Shown: piece after piece, positions 55,975-64,000 of the stretch | Layout of the letters: the number at the start of each line of letters is the position of its first letter | Position numbering within the stretch: position 1 is the first letter of the stretch | Assembly (NCBI RefSeq): GCF_015711645.1 | Contig: NZ_JABTEX010000001.1 | Coordinates: forward strand, 124,001 to 188,000 | Direction: 5' to 3' | DNA: 64,000 nucleotides | Origin: Planomonospora sp. ID82291 | Lineage (GTDB): Bacteria; Actinomycetota; Actinomycetes; Streptosporangiales; Streptosporangiaceae | The notes under the pieces: model-generated | Told to the model about the DNA's origin: nothing | Database searches by the model: none | What the model saw: only the letters and a program-made list of their open reading frames with translations | Position numbers and translations under genes: made by a program

Positions 55975-56349
55975 GTGGCACTGGAGAAGCCGGAGATCGA
56001 CTTCCCCGAGGGCGAGGCGCCCAAGGAACTGCAGATCGTCGACGTCGTCGAGGGAGACGGACCGGAGGCCAAGCCGGGCCACCAGGTCAGCGTGCACTAC
56101 GTCGGTGTCGCCTTCTCCACCGGCGAGGAGTTCGACGCCTCCTGGAACCGGGGGGAGACCTTCGAGTTCTCGCTCGGCGCGGGCCAGGTCATCGCGGGCT
56201 GGGACCAGGGCGTCGCGGGCATGAAGGTCGGCGGTCGCCGCCGTCTCACCATCCCGCCGCACCTGGGCTACGGCAACCGCGGTGCGGGCAGCCGCATCAA
56301 GCCCGGTGAGACCCTCATCTTCGTCGTGGACCTGCTCGGGGTCCGCTGA
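55975..56349 (+). CDS. FKBP-type peptidyl-prolyl cis-trans isomerase
   Basis: 124 aa from GTG 55975 (AAGGAG eight bases upstream). A single FKBP domain: VSVHYVGVAFSTGEEFDASW, then FEFSLGAGQVIAGWDQGVAGMKVGGRRRLTIPPHLGYG. Active-site aromatics (Tyr, Phe, Trp) are present. It has no signal peptide, so cytosolic; catalyses proline isomerisation in folding. It is the usual small actinobacterial FkbP. Stands alone before a homopolymer tract. Confidence 0.95.
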   Translation: MALEKPEIDFPEGEAPKELQIVDVVEGDGPEAKPGHQVSVHYVGVAFSTGEEFDASWNRGETFEFSLGAGQVIAGWDQGVAGMKVGGRRRLTIPPHLGYGNRGAGSRIKPGETLIFVVDLLGVR

Positions 56350-56364
56350 GGTGACCGGCGGGGC

Positions 56365-56390
56365 GCCCCCCGGGGGGGGGGGCCCCCCCC
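56365..56390. repeat. C6-G11-C8 homopolymer tract
   Basis: Runs of six C, eleven G and eight C in succession, 15 bases after the FKBP stop. It can fold as a G/C hairpin or G-rich structure. Run lengths may be wrong in the assembly. Confidence 0.85.
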
Positions 56391-56493
56391 GCGGCTCCGG
56401 CCGGACCGCGGCACGCACTGTGGCACGAACCGCGGCACGGAGCAGGCTCCCCGCCCCGCCGGAATGTCACCGCGGCCTCGTAGGCTTGTCGGC

Positions 56494-58020
56494 GTGCTGT
56501 TGATCGATCTCGCGCGCACCTCCGCGGCCGTGGCCGCCGACTCCGCCCGGCTGGCGAAGATCCGCCATCTCGCGGAGCTGCTCGGCCGGGTCGGCCCGGA
56601 CGAGGCGGAGATCGCCATCGCCTACCTCTCCGGCGAGCTGCCCCAGCGGCAGCTCGGCGTCGGCCTGGCGGGCCTGCGCGACCTCCCCGAACCCCGGCTC
56701 GCCGCCACCGCGACCCTGCTGCAGGTCGACGCCCTCCTCACCCGCGTCAAGGCGCGGACCGGTCCCGGTTCCCAGGCCGCGCGCAAGACGCTGCTGGCCG
56801 AGCTGTTCGCCGCGCTCACCGGTCCCGAGCAGACCTTCCTGTCCCGGCTCATCCGCGGCGAGCTCCGTCAGGGCGCGCTCGACGGAGTGATGATCGAGGC
56901 CGTCGCCACGGCCTCGGGGGCACCGGCCGCCGAGGTCCGGCGCGCGCTGACGCTGCGCGGCTGGCTGCCGGCCGTGGGCGCGGCGGCGCTGTCCGGCGGA
57001 GTCGAGGCGCTGCGCTCCTTCACGCTGGAGGTGGGCCGTCCGGTCGCGCCGATGCTCGCGCAGAGCGCCGCCTCGGTGACCGCGGCGCTGGAACGGGTGG
57101 GCGGGCGGGCCGCGATCGAGTGGAAGCTCGACGGCGTGCGGGTCCAGGCCCACCGGTCCGGCGAGGCCGTGTCCGTCTTCACCCGGGCCCTGGACGACAT
57201 CACCGCCCAGGTTCCCGAGCTGGTCGAGGCGGTCGGCGCGCTGCCCGCCACCGACCTCGTCCTGGACGGCGAGGTCATCGCCCTGCGGCCGGACGGCCGG
57301 CCGGAGCCCTTCCAGGTCACCTCCGGCCGGGTGGCCAGCCGGGCCGACGTGGCCGGGGCCCGCCGGTCGACCCCGCTCAGCGTGTTCTTCTTCGACGCGC
57401 TGCGGGCAGGAGGGGCCGACCTCCTCGACCTTCCTGACGAGGCGCGCCACACGGAGCTCGTCCGGGCCGTGCCCGCGGAGCTGATCACGCCCCGGCTGGT
57501 CACCGACGACGCCGCCGAGGGCGAGGCGTTCTTCAAGGAGGCGCTCAGGCGGGGGCACGAGGGCGTGGTGGTGAAGTCACCGCAGAGTCCCTACGCCGCC
57601 GGCCGCCGCGGAGCGGGCTGGGTCAAGGTGAAGCCCCGCCACACACTGGACCTGGTCGTCCTGGCCGCCGAGTGGGGCAGCGGCCGCCGGGAGGGGCGGC
57701 TCTCCAACCTCCATCTGGGCGCCCGCGATCCGGTCGGCGGCGGTTTCGTCATGCTCGGCAAGACCTTCAAGGGCCTGACCGACGAGCTGCTCGCCTGGCA
57801 GACCGAGCGCTTCCTGGCGCTCGCCGCCGGACCGGTCGACGGCTGGACGGTCACCGTCCGGCCCGAGCTCGTCGTCGAGATCGCCTTCGACGGGGTCCAG
57901 CGCTCCAGCCGCTATCCCGGCGGCATGGCCCTGCGCTTCGCCCGGGTCATCCGCTACCGCCCCGACAAGACCCCGGAGCAGGCCGACACCGTGGACGCGG
58001 TCCGCGCGCTGATGCTCTGA
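56494..58020 (+). CDS. ligB: ATP-dependent DNA ligase
   Basis: 508 aa from GTG 56494 ([10 protein letters not shown], the usual LigB start); a TAGGCT element seven bases before suggests a leaderless mRNA. Domains: N-terminal helical 1-180, adenylation domain with the nucleophile K211 in EWKLDGVR, then ELxLDGE-like LVLDGEVIA, and the OB-fold from about 400. It seals nicks using ATP. Besides NAD-dependent LigA, actinobacteria carry such ligases for repair. The longer frame from 56464 is rejected. Confidence 0.95.
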   Translation: MLLIDLARTSAAVAADSARLAKIRHLAELLGRVGPDEAEIAIAYLSGELPQRQLGVGLAGLRDLPEPRLAATATLLQVDALLTRVKARTGPGSQAARKTLLAELFAALTGPEQTFLSRLIRGELRQGALDGVMIEAVATASGAPAAEVRRALTLRGWLPAVGAAALSGGVEALRSFTLEVGRPVAPMLAQSAASVTAALERVGGRAAIEWKLDGVRVQAHRSGEAVSVFTRALDDITAQVPELVEAVGALPATDLVLDGEVIALRPDGRPEPFQVTSGRVASRADVAGARRSTPLSVFFFDALRAGGADLLDLPDEARHTELVRAVPAELITPRLVTDDAAEGEAFFKEALRRGHEGVVVKSPQSPYAAGRRGAGWVKVKPRHTLDLVVLAAEWGSGRREGRLSNLHLGARDPVGGGFVMLGKTFKGLTDELLAWQTERFLALAAGPVDGWTVTVRPELVVEIAFDGVQRSSRYPGGMALRFARVIRYRPDKTPEQADTVDAVRALML

Positions 58021-58057
58021 GGCCCGTCCGCACGCCGGAGGAGCGTCGGCGTGCCGC

Positions 58058-58696
58058 TCACTTCACCGGGCGCAGCGTGAACGGGTAGCGGAAGTCCCTG
58101 TCGCCCAGCGCCGCCAGCCCGCCGACGACCGACAGCACCACTCCGCCGACCCAGATCAGCGGCACCAGCACGGCGCCCACGAACGTGATCGCCAGCACGA
58201 TGGTGGCGCCGATCAGGGTCAGGTGGAAGTTCAGCGCCTCCACGGCGTGCCTGCGGATGTAGGGGGAGGTCCCGCCCGCCGCGAGCAGCATGACGAGCGG
58301 TCCCAGCACGAACAGGCCCGCCAGCGGGAGCAGGTGCGCCGCGGCCGCGCCCACCCGGTCGCCGCCCGTCTCCGCCTGCGGCCGCCCGTGGCACGTCCGG
58401 CCCGGTGCCGGGCGCATCTGCGGCGGGTAGGGCGCGGGCAGGGGCGGGCGGGAGCCGTACAGCTCCTGCATGATGGGGACGAGGTCGCCGTGGACCCGGG
58501 CGGTCATCGCCCGCTCCAGCCGGTCGTCGAACTCGATCTTGTCGAGCCGCCCCTCCGCGTAGGCGGCCTTGACGTGCTCGACCACCTGCTCCCGGTCCTG
58601 GTTGCTCACCCGGAGGCCGGCGTGACCGGTCCCGGGCCCCGCCGCCGGCACGCCCCCGTGCCGCGGATTCACCGGTGGTGTCGCTGTGCCCGCCAT
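58058..58696 (-). CDS. DUF1707-DUF4870 membrane protein
   Basis: 212 aa from ATG 58696 (an ATG at 58708 is possible). Residues 27-80 are DUF1707 (LRVSNQDREQVVEHVKAAYAEG, then FDDRLERAMTAR), a short helical domain common at N-termini of actinobacterial membrane proteins. Residues 105-205 are DUF4870, with two or three membrane segments (HLLPLAGLFVLGPLVMLL, then RRHAVEALNFHLTL). Role unknown; the fusion is common in this phylum. Converges with the ligase gene. Confidence 0.88.
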   Translation of the reverse strand: MAGTATPPVNPRHGGVPAAGPGTGHAGLRVSNQDREQVVEHVKAAYAEGRLDKIEFDDRLERAMTARVHGDLVPIMQELYGSRPPLPAPYPPQMRPAPGRTCHGRPQAETGGDRVGAAAAHLLPLAGLFVLGPLVMLLAAGGTSPYIRRHAVEALNFHLTLIGATIVLAITFVGAVLVPLIWVGGVVLSVVGGLAALGDRDFRYPFTLRPVK

Positions 58697-58840
58697 GGAA
58701 CCGACCATCCCTTCGTCGCGCTTGTGACCTCCATGTTCGTCGGGAGCCGCCGTCCCGCGCATCGGGGTTCCCCCTGACGCCGCCCCTGGAGTTCCCCTGG
58801 CCCTCACCATGGAAGGGTCGGGGGAGGTATAACAAGGGGC

Positions 58841-59179
58841 ATGAGATGGCGGGATCGCTATGGTTTGAGGCGTCTGCGCGGGCCGAAGATCGCGAAGTTC
58901 GATCGGGCGGCGAACGACGCCGACATCGAGGCGCTCATCGCCTTCGCGAAGTCGCGCCCCGGCGTGGAGTTCTACGTCGAACCCGAGACCTTCGCGACCG
59001 ACACCACCGCCGTGGCCGTGGCCGACGACGGTGAGTGGACCCGGCGCCGGGTCGGCGCCCCCGCGGTGATCCGCAAGGTCGCCCGCGATCTCGCCCTGCC
59101 CGTCTACGACGTTCAGCTCACCGGTTATCCGCCCCGTATGCGGGCCTACAACGAGCGCCGCAAGCGCGAAGAGGGCTGA
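58841..59179 (+). CDS. Conserved actinobacterial protein of unknown function
   Basis: 112 aa from ATG 58841. Basic N-terminus, then a small alpha/beta domain: IEALIAFAKSRPGVEFYVEPETFATDTTAVAVADDGEWTR is near the centre and VYDVQLTGYPPRMRAYNERRKR ends it. It has the look of a conserved small protein seen across actinomycetes, sometimes labelled oxidoreductase without basis. I see no catalytic motif. Ends five bases before the convergent DUF4192 gene. Confidence 0.75.
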   Translation: MRWRDRYGLRRLRGPKIAKFDRAANDADIEALIAFAKSRPGVEFYVEPETFATDTTAVAVADDGEWTRRRVGAPAVIRKVARDLALPVYDVQLTGYPPRMRAYNERRKREEG

Positions 59180-59183
59180 GGCC

Positions 59184-60314
59184 TCATCCCGCCAGGCCGA
59201 CCGGGTCCGCCGACGGCTCCTCCAGCAGGACGACCATGGGCAGCAGCCAGGAGGTCCGGGGCGCGCCCATCTGCAGGTCCAGCTCCTCGGGGCTGGGCAT
59301 CCTGTCCTTGAGGGCGTGCGGCGGGAGCAGGCAGCGCAGCGCGTCGGTGAGCAGGTTGGCCATGGAGTAACCGGGATCGGCCTCGTGCGCGCGGGCCAGG
59401 GCGACGCCCGCCAGGGCGGAGTCGCCGTCGCGCCAGGCCACCATGGCGAGCAGCGACGCCGCCGGCGGCACGAACCTCGGCTCCAGCCTGCGGGTGAGGT
59501 CCTGCCAGAGCCTGCGGTGGGCGTCGCGGGCGTCGTCGGTGATCAGCGCCCACGCCTCGTCCCGGATCCGGATCACGGCCAGGTCGAACCCGAGCCGCGC
59601 CGCCTGCTCGTCGTCGAGCCGCCCGCCCGCGGCGTAGACCCCGATCGCCGCGCGCACCCGGGCCGTCCCGTCGGCGACGAACTCCGCCGCGAACCCGTCG
59701 GGATCGGCGCAGCCGGCGATGCGCCGGCGCAGTTCCCGCGCGACGCGGCCGGTGACCCCGCGCATCGCCGCCCGGGCCGCTCCGGCGGCGGGCGCGAGCG
59801 AGCGTTCCAGGGTCTCGCGGTCGGGCAGCGCCACCAGCCCGTGCGCGACGGCCCGGACCGCGACCGCACCGGCCTCGCGGTCGTACGGCACGCCGGAGGG
59901 CGGGCAGCAGTCGGTGCGCGGGCAGACGTAGGACCAGTAGCGGCCCTCCTCCACCCGGAGCGCGTCGAGCAGCCTGATCCCGCCCTCCCGGAACAGGGCG
60001 ACGGCCGCGTCCGCCGCGGGGGTCACCAGCGGGCCGGAACCGTATCCGGCGACGATGACCTGGGTGACCTCCTCCTTGCGGAGCAGCGGGAGGATCCGCC
60101 CGAGATCGTGATCGGCCAGCGGCAGGTCCCACCGGACGGTGAGGTGCACGCGGCCCTTGGGCGGAGAGCCGCGCAGGCCGATCACGACGAGGCTCTCGGC
60201 GGGGTGGAAGCCCAGCAGGTAGGGCACCGCGCCGAGGACGTCCTCGGTGGAGCCGAGCAGCAGGTCGGGCAGCCCGGCCGGGAGGTCCGGCGAGGCCGGG
60301 GTGTCGGTTGTCAT
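59184..60314 (-). CDS. DUF4192 protein
   Basis: 376 aa from ATG 60314; the frame is open to 60491. DUF4192 marks: LLGSTEDVLGAVPYLLGFHPAESLVVIGL near the start, RYWSYVCPRTDCCPPSG near residue 130 with a CCP pair, and ARAHEADPGYSMANLLTDALRCLLPP at the end. The family is restricted to actinobacteria and has no known function. No membrane segment or signal peptide. Convergent with the small conserved gene. Confidence 0.9.
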   Translation of the reverse strand: MTTDTPASPDLPAGLPDLLLGSTEDVLGAVPYLLGFHPAESLVVIGLRGSPPKGRVHLTVRWDLPLADHDLGRILPLLRKEEVTQVIVAGYGSGPLVTPAADAAVALFREGGIRLLDALRVEEGRYWSYVCPRTDCCPPSGVPYDREAGAVAVRAVAHGLVALPDRETLERSLAPAAGAARAAMRGVTGRVARELRRRIAGCADPDGFAAEFVADGTARVRAAIGVYAAGGRLDDEQAARLGFDLAVIRIRDEAWALITDDARDAHRRLWQDLTRRLEPRFVPPAASLLAMVAWRDGDSALAGVALARAHEADPGYSMANLLTDALRCLLPPHALKDRMPSPEELDLQMGAPRTSWLLPMVVLLEEPSADPVGLAG

Positions 60315-60387
60315 GGCCGACAGCATCGCCGGATCCGGGCCGGTGCTCCCCGCCCGGATCCGGCCCTGTGGACGAGCCGGCGGCGGG

Positions 60388-61200
60388 TCAGCGCGCCTGT
60401 GGACGAGGTCCCGGCGGGAAGGGCCCGGCAGGGGGGTTTCCGGCGGGCGGCCCGCCGGGGGCCAGCCGGGTGCGGACCATGATGGCCGCACCCGCGACGG
60501 CGGCGGGCATGGCGACCACCGCGCCCAGCGGGACGAGGAAGAGCAGGAACAGCAGCACCCCGAAGCCGAGGGCGAGCGCCTTGTCGCCGCGGAGCAGCGC
60601 GAACCGGCTCCTGCGGACCAGGCCTCTGCGCTCCATGGCCAGGGCGGTGAGCTCGACCGTGAGGAAGAAGCCCGAGACCATGGCGCCCAGCACCGGGACC
60701 ACGGTCTGCCCGATCACCGGCACGAAGCCCAGGAAGAACAGCGGGACCGTGAACAGCAGCACGTATCCGAGGGTGACCAGGCTGTCCTTGATCGACCGCG
60801 GGATCGACCTCCACAGCGGCACCTCGTGTCCGGTGGGCACCTCCCCGTAGGTCCGCTCGACCTGCTCCGAGAGCTTCTCGTAGAACGGCTCGCCGACGAC
60901 CAGGGTCACCGCGGCGAAGGTCACCGCGGCCAGCACGAGCCCCGCCCCGAAGACCACCACGCCGACCAGGATCCGGAAGGTGTCCCGGAGTCCCGCGCTC
61001 CAGCCGTCGGCGAACGGCGTCAACCACTCGGCCAGGTCACCGGCGCCCGTTCCCAGGAAGTAGAGCCCCACGGCGTAGAGCACGAACACGATCAGCGCCG
61101 GGACCAGGCCGAACAGCCACCACCCCGGGTTGCGCGCGACCCAGCGCAGTCCCTGGAGGAAGAATCCCATACCGCCGGTGAAGGACCGGATTACACCCAT
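60388..61200 (-). CDS. EI24-domain membrane protein
   Basis: 270 aa from ATG 61200. About six hydrophobic segments in the EI24/CysZ-like layout: WWLFGLVPALIVFVLYAVGLYFLG, GEPFYEKLSEQVE loop, FLGFVPVIGQTVVPVLGAMVSGFFL. Pro-rich C-terminal tail. CysZ relatives carry sulfate, but actinobacterial EI24 proteins have no proven substrate. 38 bases after maf on the same strand, so possibly one operon with it. Confidence 0.88.
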   Translation of the reverse strand: MGVIRSFTGGMGFFLQGLRWVARNPGWWLFGLVPALIVFVLYAVGLYFLGTGAGDLAEWLTPFADGWSAGLRDTFRILVGVVVFGAGLVLAAVTFAAVTLVVGEPFYEKLSEQVERTYGEVPTGHEVPLWRSIPRSIKDSLVTLGYVLLFTVPLFFLGFVPVIGQTVVPVLGAMVSGFFLTVELTALAMERRGLVRRSRFALLRGDKALALGFGVLLFLLFLVPLGAVVAMPAAVAGAAIMVRTRLAPGGPPAGNPPAGPFPPGPRPQAR

Positions 61201-61238
61201 GCCGCGAAGATTATCGGGATCCGCCGCCCGGCGGAGGA

Positions 61239-61832
61239 TCAGGAGCGCCGCCACAGGTCGGGGACGGAGACCCCCAGGGCGGAGAGGAGGCGGCGCAGCA
61301 GCGGCAGGGAGATGCCCAGCACGTTGCCGTGGTCGCCGTCGATGCCCTCGACGAACCAGCCGCCCGGACCGTCCAGGGTGAAGGCGCCCGCGACGCGCAG
61401 GGGTTCGCCGGTGGCCACGTAGGCGTCGATCTCGGCGTCGCTGGGGGTGCCGAAGCGGACCGTCGTGGCGCCGACCTCGGCGGCCTCCCGGCCGGCGGCG
61501 GTGTCGATCACGCAGTGCCCGGTGAGCAGGCGACCGCTCCGGCCGCGCATGTGCCGCCAGCGGGCCGCGGCGTCCTCGGGCGAGGACGGCTTGCCGTACG
61601 CCCTGCCCTCCAGCTCCAGCACCGAGTCGCAGCCGATCACCAGGGGGCCGGCCAGGTCCCGCGCCACCGCCGCGGCCTTCGTCCTGGCCAGGGTGAGGCA
61701 GAGCCCGGCGGGGGTGTCCGCGGTGACGGCGTCCTCGTCCACGCCGCTGACGATCACCTTGGGATCGAGCCCGGCGCTGCGGAGCAGGGCGAGGCGGGCG
61801 GGCGAGGCCGAGGCGAGCACGAGCGGGGTCAC
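61239..61832 (-). CDS. maf: Maf-family nucleoside triphosphate pyrophosphatase
   Basis: 197 aa from GTG 61832. Maf marks: [19 protein letters not shown] at the N-terminus, [17 protein letters not shown] near residue 66, and [23 protein letters not shown] near the end. It hydrolyses non-canonical or modified nucleotides (dTTP/UTP or m7G type) and is linked to septum control in Gram-positives. The subtype is not clear from sequence. Followed by the EI24 gene. Confidence 0.92.
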   Translation of the reverse strand: MTPLVLASASPARLALLRSAGLDPKVIVSGVDEDAVTADTPAGLCLTLARTKAAAVARDLAGPLVIGCDSVLELEGRAYGKPSSPEDAAARWRHMRGRSGRLLTGHCVIDTAAGREAAEVGATTVRFGTPSDAEIDAYVATGEPLRVAGAFTLDGPGGWFVEGIDGDHGNVLGISLPLLRRLLSALGVSVPDLWRRS

Positions 61833-61961
61833 GGCGCCACCCTATCGGCGCCCGGTCACCTGCCGCTCCCCCGGTCGGCAGGACGACGGACCGGCACGTG
61901 GCCGGACGGGTCGTGGGCCGCGCGCGGGCCGATCGGGGCGCGGGCCGAGCGGGGCGGTCCC

Positions 61962-62918
61962 TTACAGGTGCCTGATGGAGGAGACCGCGGTGGTGATGTC
62001 GCGCCAGCGCTTGCGCTGGGCGTCGGGGATCGTCACGAAGACCAGGGCGGGCTTGGCCCGGTCGGTCTCGGTCAGGGCCACCGCGGCCATGGAGGAGCGG
62101 CTCTTGCCCTTCACCTTGTACGTCACCCGGTAGGCGAGCAGCCAGCCGTCCTTGATCGGCTGGGAGGCGCTCCAGCGGATCCTGCTCCCCTTCGGGTGGT
62201 GGTTGAGCGTCCAGCGTGCGGCCAGGATCGCGGTGTCCTTCACGGCCGCCTGCGCCTCGATCGGCACCGGGCAGCTGACCAGCATCGCCCGGTGCCCCGC
62301 GCCCTTCACCGGCGGCAGCACCTGCTTGGTCGAGAACGGCGAGGCGCCGTAGGTCTTCCACGGCTTGCCCAGCCGGACCAGCGACACGCCGGACCGCTCG
62401 TCCTCGACGCGGCGCTTGGACGACGGCAGCGCCTTGCCGGGGAACCGGGCGAGCTTCCTGTCGCGCGGCCGCTCGGGCACGCGGGGGTCGGCCAGGGCGG
62501 CGGTCACGGCGCTGCCGTCCGGCGTCGGGCGGGGGGAGGCGGTCGCCGCCAGGGGCGAGGGGGTCGCCGCCGAGGAGGGCGGCGGCGAAGCGGGGCCGGG
62601 CGAGGGCGCCGCGGCGGATGGCGCGGCGACCCGCCCCGGCGCCTCCTCACCCGGCCGGTCGGCGGAGTCGGAGGAGGTGAATCCGACCAGGGCGGCGACC
62701 GCGGCCACCACCACCGCGGCCACCCCCGCCAGGACGCGGTAGATCACGCGCATCGGCAGGTCGCCGATGCGGGAGCGCTTCACCGGTGATGCCGGGCGGA
62801 CGGGCGGCGTCCCATCGACGATCTTGGGCAGCTCGGACGTCTCCGCCTCGGCAGCCACGTATGTGGGGGTCACACCCGTCTCCCGGGCCCCCGGAGTACC
62901 ACCCAACCCATCGAGCAC
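61962..62918 (-). CDS. Single-pass membrane protein with outer domain, similar in layout to the 21.6-kb protein
   Basis: 318 aa. Cytosolic lead of 55 residues, one TM (VIYRVLAGVAAVVVAAVAAL at about 58-77), Pro/Ser/Ala linker, then an outer domain of about 170 residues. That domain shares layout with the protein at 21645: ARFPGKALP against PRFQGEPSP, SLVRLGKPWKTY against TLPRLGAPWRLD, FSTKQVLPPV against FSTRQYVPAG, and VFVTIPDAQRKR against VYMSVPDTKKEL. Probably a paralogue. No enzyme motif. The N-terminus is short of the long repeats found in the other. Function unknown; envelope location expected. Confidence 0.8.
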   Translation of the reverse strand: MLDGLGGTPGARETGVTPTYVAAEAETSELPKIVDGTPPVRPASPVKRSRIGDLPMRVIYRVLAGVAAVVVAAVAALVGFTSSDSADRPGEEAPGRVAAPSAAAPSPGPASPPPSSAATPSPLAATASPRPTPDGSAVTAALADPRVPERPRDRKLARFPGKALPSSKRRVEDERSGVSLVRLGKPWKTYGASPFSTKQVLPPVKGAGHRAMLVSCPVPIEAQAAVKDTAILAARWTLNHHPKGSRIRWSASQPIKDGWLLAYRVTYKVKGKSRSSMAAVALTETDRAKPALVFVTIPDAQRKRWRDITTAVSSIRHL

Positions 62919-62964
62919 GATCGGGAGCGTACGACAAATCCTCTTTTCTCGTCCGCGATACCCA

Positions 62965-63756
62965 TCACACTTCGGGAACGAGTAGGTTCCGCTTGCCTTC
63001 CGATTCCGGCGCGGGAGCCGCCTCCGCCCCGCCCTCCTCCCGTCCCGGCCGTCCGGGGGCCGCGCCCCGTCCGGTCGGGCGGGAGCCTCCGGAGCGCAGC
63101 CACGGGGCGTCCGCGACCACGGTGCACGAGCCGGGCTCGATCTCGGTGAAGCCCGCGTCCCGGACCACCGGAAGACCCCCGCCGGACAGGACCGCCCAGT
63201 CCGCCGGGTCGGCCGTCCGCACGGCGAGCGCGAACCCCCGCTCCCGCCACTCCCGCCGCGCCTCCTCGCCGGCCCCCCACCAGGCGAACTGGGCGGCGTG
63301 CCCGGCCTGGGCCATGGCCTTGCCCGCCGACATCCCGAGCCTCGGATTGATCCAGAGCACCGCCTCCTCCCCCGGCGGTCCGGGTTCGGCGGAGTCGGCC
63401 AGTTCGGTGCCGGAGACCTGGAGCCGCGCCAGCTCCCGGGGCCAGGCGTCCAGCGGGACCGGCGGGTGGACCCGGACCTCGGCGGTGCCGTGCGCGACGG
63501 TCAGGCCCGGCAGTCCGAGCACGCGCCGCCACTCGGCTCCGCGGGCCCGCCGTACGACCTTCCTGATCCTGCCGCGCTCCCAGCTCCGCACCGCCTCGGC
63601 CCATTCGCCGCCCTCGGCCGCCCGGACGTCGCCGAGCAGGGCGAGGACGGCCAGCGCGGCGGCCTCCAGCGCGTCGGTCCGCTCGGGCGGGGCGGCTCTC
63701 TCGATCCGCACCACCAGGGGAAGGACCCTCTGCTCCACCGCGTCGCGTTCGCTCAC
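62965..63756 (-). CDS. Peptidyl-tRNA hydrolase PTH2-domain protein
   Basis: 263 aa from GTG 63756; an ATG at 63789 with GGGAGCGG upstream is an alternative start. The N-terminal half (about 130 residues) is not recognised. The C-terminal half holds the PTH2 signature: LWINPRLGMSAGKAMAQAGHAAQFA, with the GK and H of PTH2 enzymes, then FALAVRTADPADW and GFTEIEPGSCTVVA, the usual PTH2 end. PTH2 releases peptides from stalled tRNA; in bacteria it is a minority form beside Pth. The final 40 residues are a disordered tail. First gene of a minus-strand run. Confidence 0.78.
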   Translation of the reverse strand: MSERDAVEQRVLPLVVRIERAAPPERTDALEAAALAVLALLGDVRAAEGGEWAEAVRSWERGRIRKVVRRARGAEWRRVLGLPGLTVAHGTAEVRVHPPVPLDAWPRELARLQVSGTELADSAEPGPPGEEAVLWINPRLGMSAGKAMAQAGHAAQFAWWGAGEEARREWRERGFALAVRTADPADWAVLSGGGLPVVRDAGFTEIEPGSCTVVADAPWLRSGGSRPTGRGAAPGRPGREEGGAEAAPAPESEGKRNLLVPEV

Positions 63757-64000
63757 GCCTCCAAGGATGCCCTCCCGGAAGCACCGCATCGCGTCCGCTC
63801 CCGCCGCGGACCTCCCCCGGGGACCTCCCCCGGGGATCGGCCTCCGGGGACCGGCGCGGGACCGGGTGGCGGGGCCCCGCTCCTCCCGGTGCGGACATCG
63901 CCGGGGCACGGCTCCGCATCCGCGGCGTCCGCTCCGGGCCGGGCTCTTTTCGGGCGGGAAGAACGAGGAGACCCTTCCCCCTGGCCGACCACTCCCTGTG
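63757..64000. other. Terminal region, nothing recognised
   Basis: About 240 bases with G+C-rich direct repeats (GGGACCTCCCCCGGGGA near 63820). The open frames here are shadows or extensions of the PTH2 gene. A promoter for it is expected but not identified. Confidence 0.4.

Overview
The window is one contig piece of a very GC-rich actinomycete chromosome (about 72-73% G+C, strong GC3 bias, many GTG starts and leaderless-looking starts). The gene set points to a filamentous actinomycete, most plausibly family Streptosporangiaceae. The evidence is class II NrdJ with NrdR next to LexA, actinobacterial-type SOS boxes, GuaB1, DUF4192, DUF1707/DUF4870, an EI24 protein, a two-gene 10-methyl-branched fatty acid pair, several P450s and a PknB-type kinase. 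The family call is inference; no rRNA or tRNA gene was seen that would settle it.

Layout. 1-3.4 kb: an AAA+ ATPase (cut by the window edge) and a TPR/membrane/split-barrel protein. 3.6-8.4 kb: MFS exporter, DoxX, LtrA, a small Cys-rich protein and one or two very small genes closed by a textbook terminator. 8.4-11.9 kb: a MocR regulator divergent from a PLP decarboxylase, then a PadR regulator followed by a 30-codon stub of its usual DUF1048 partner. 12-17 kb: nrdJ and nrdR (under tandem NrdR boxes), then a single-TM ChiZ-position protein divergent from lexA with two SOS boxes between them. 17-23.4 kb: a MalY-type aminotransferase, leuS with what looks like a leucine attenuator (17-codon leader peptide with three successive Leu codons, then a terminator), and a repeat-rich membrane-anchored protein.

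23.5-31.9 kb is a lipid/secondary-oxidation region: three related P450s on the minus strand, interrupted by a plus-strand RHH/DUF433 antitoxin and PIN-like (DUF5615) toxin pair, then a GMC oxidoreductase divergent from an acyl-CoA ligase across a perfect 16-bp palindrome. 32-36.3 kb: a GGDEF membrane protein and the tmsA/tmsB-type pair for 10-methyl fatty acids. 36.6-41.5 kb: a MerR/hydrolase pair, a Ser/Thr kinase and an alpha-methylacyl-CoA racemase-type CoA transferase. 41.7-47.8 kb: an ABC exporter with an XRE regulator, a GyrI-like protein, guaB1, a general-stress-type membrane protein and a heptad-repeat coiled-coil protein.

47.9-55.7 kb is a complete beta-glucoside uptake and hydrolysis locus: sugar-binding lipoprotein, two permeases, a GH1 beta-glucosidase and two closely related LacI regulators. 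Four identical 12-bp palindromes lie in the divergent control region. No ATPase is encoded there, so a shared MsiK-type ATPase elsewhere is expected. 55.9-63.8 kb is housekeeping and conserved actinobacterial genes: FKBP, ATP-dependent DNA ligase, DUF1707/DUF4870, DUF4192, EI24, Maf, a membrane-anchored protein that looks like a distant paralogue of the one at 21.6 kb, and a PTH2-domain protein.

I saw no insertion sequence, prophage, CRISPR array, tRNA or rRNA. The nearest things to undescribed biology are the SOS-linked LysM-less ChiZ-position protein, the leuS attenuator, the AT-rich palindromic island inside the beta-glucoside control region, and the paralogous membrane-anchored family.
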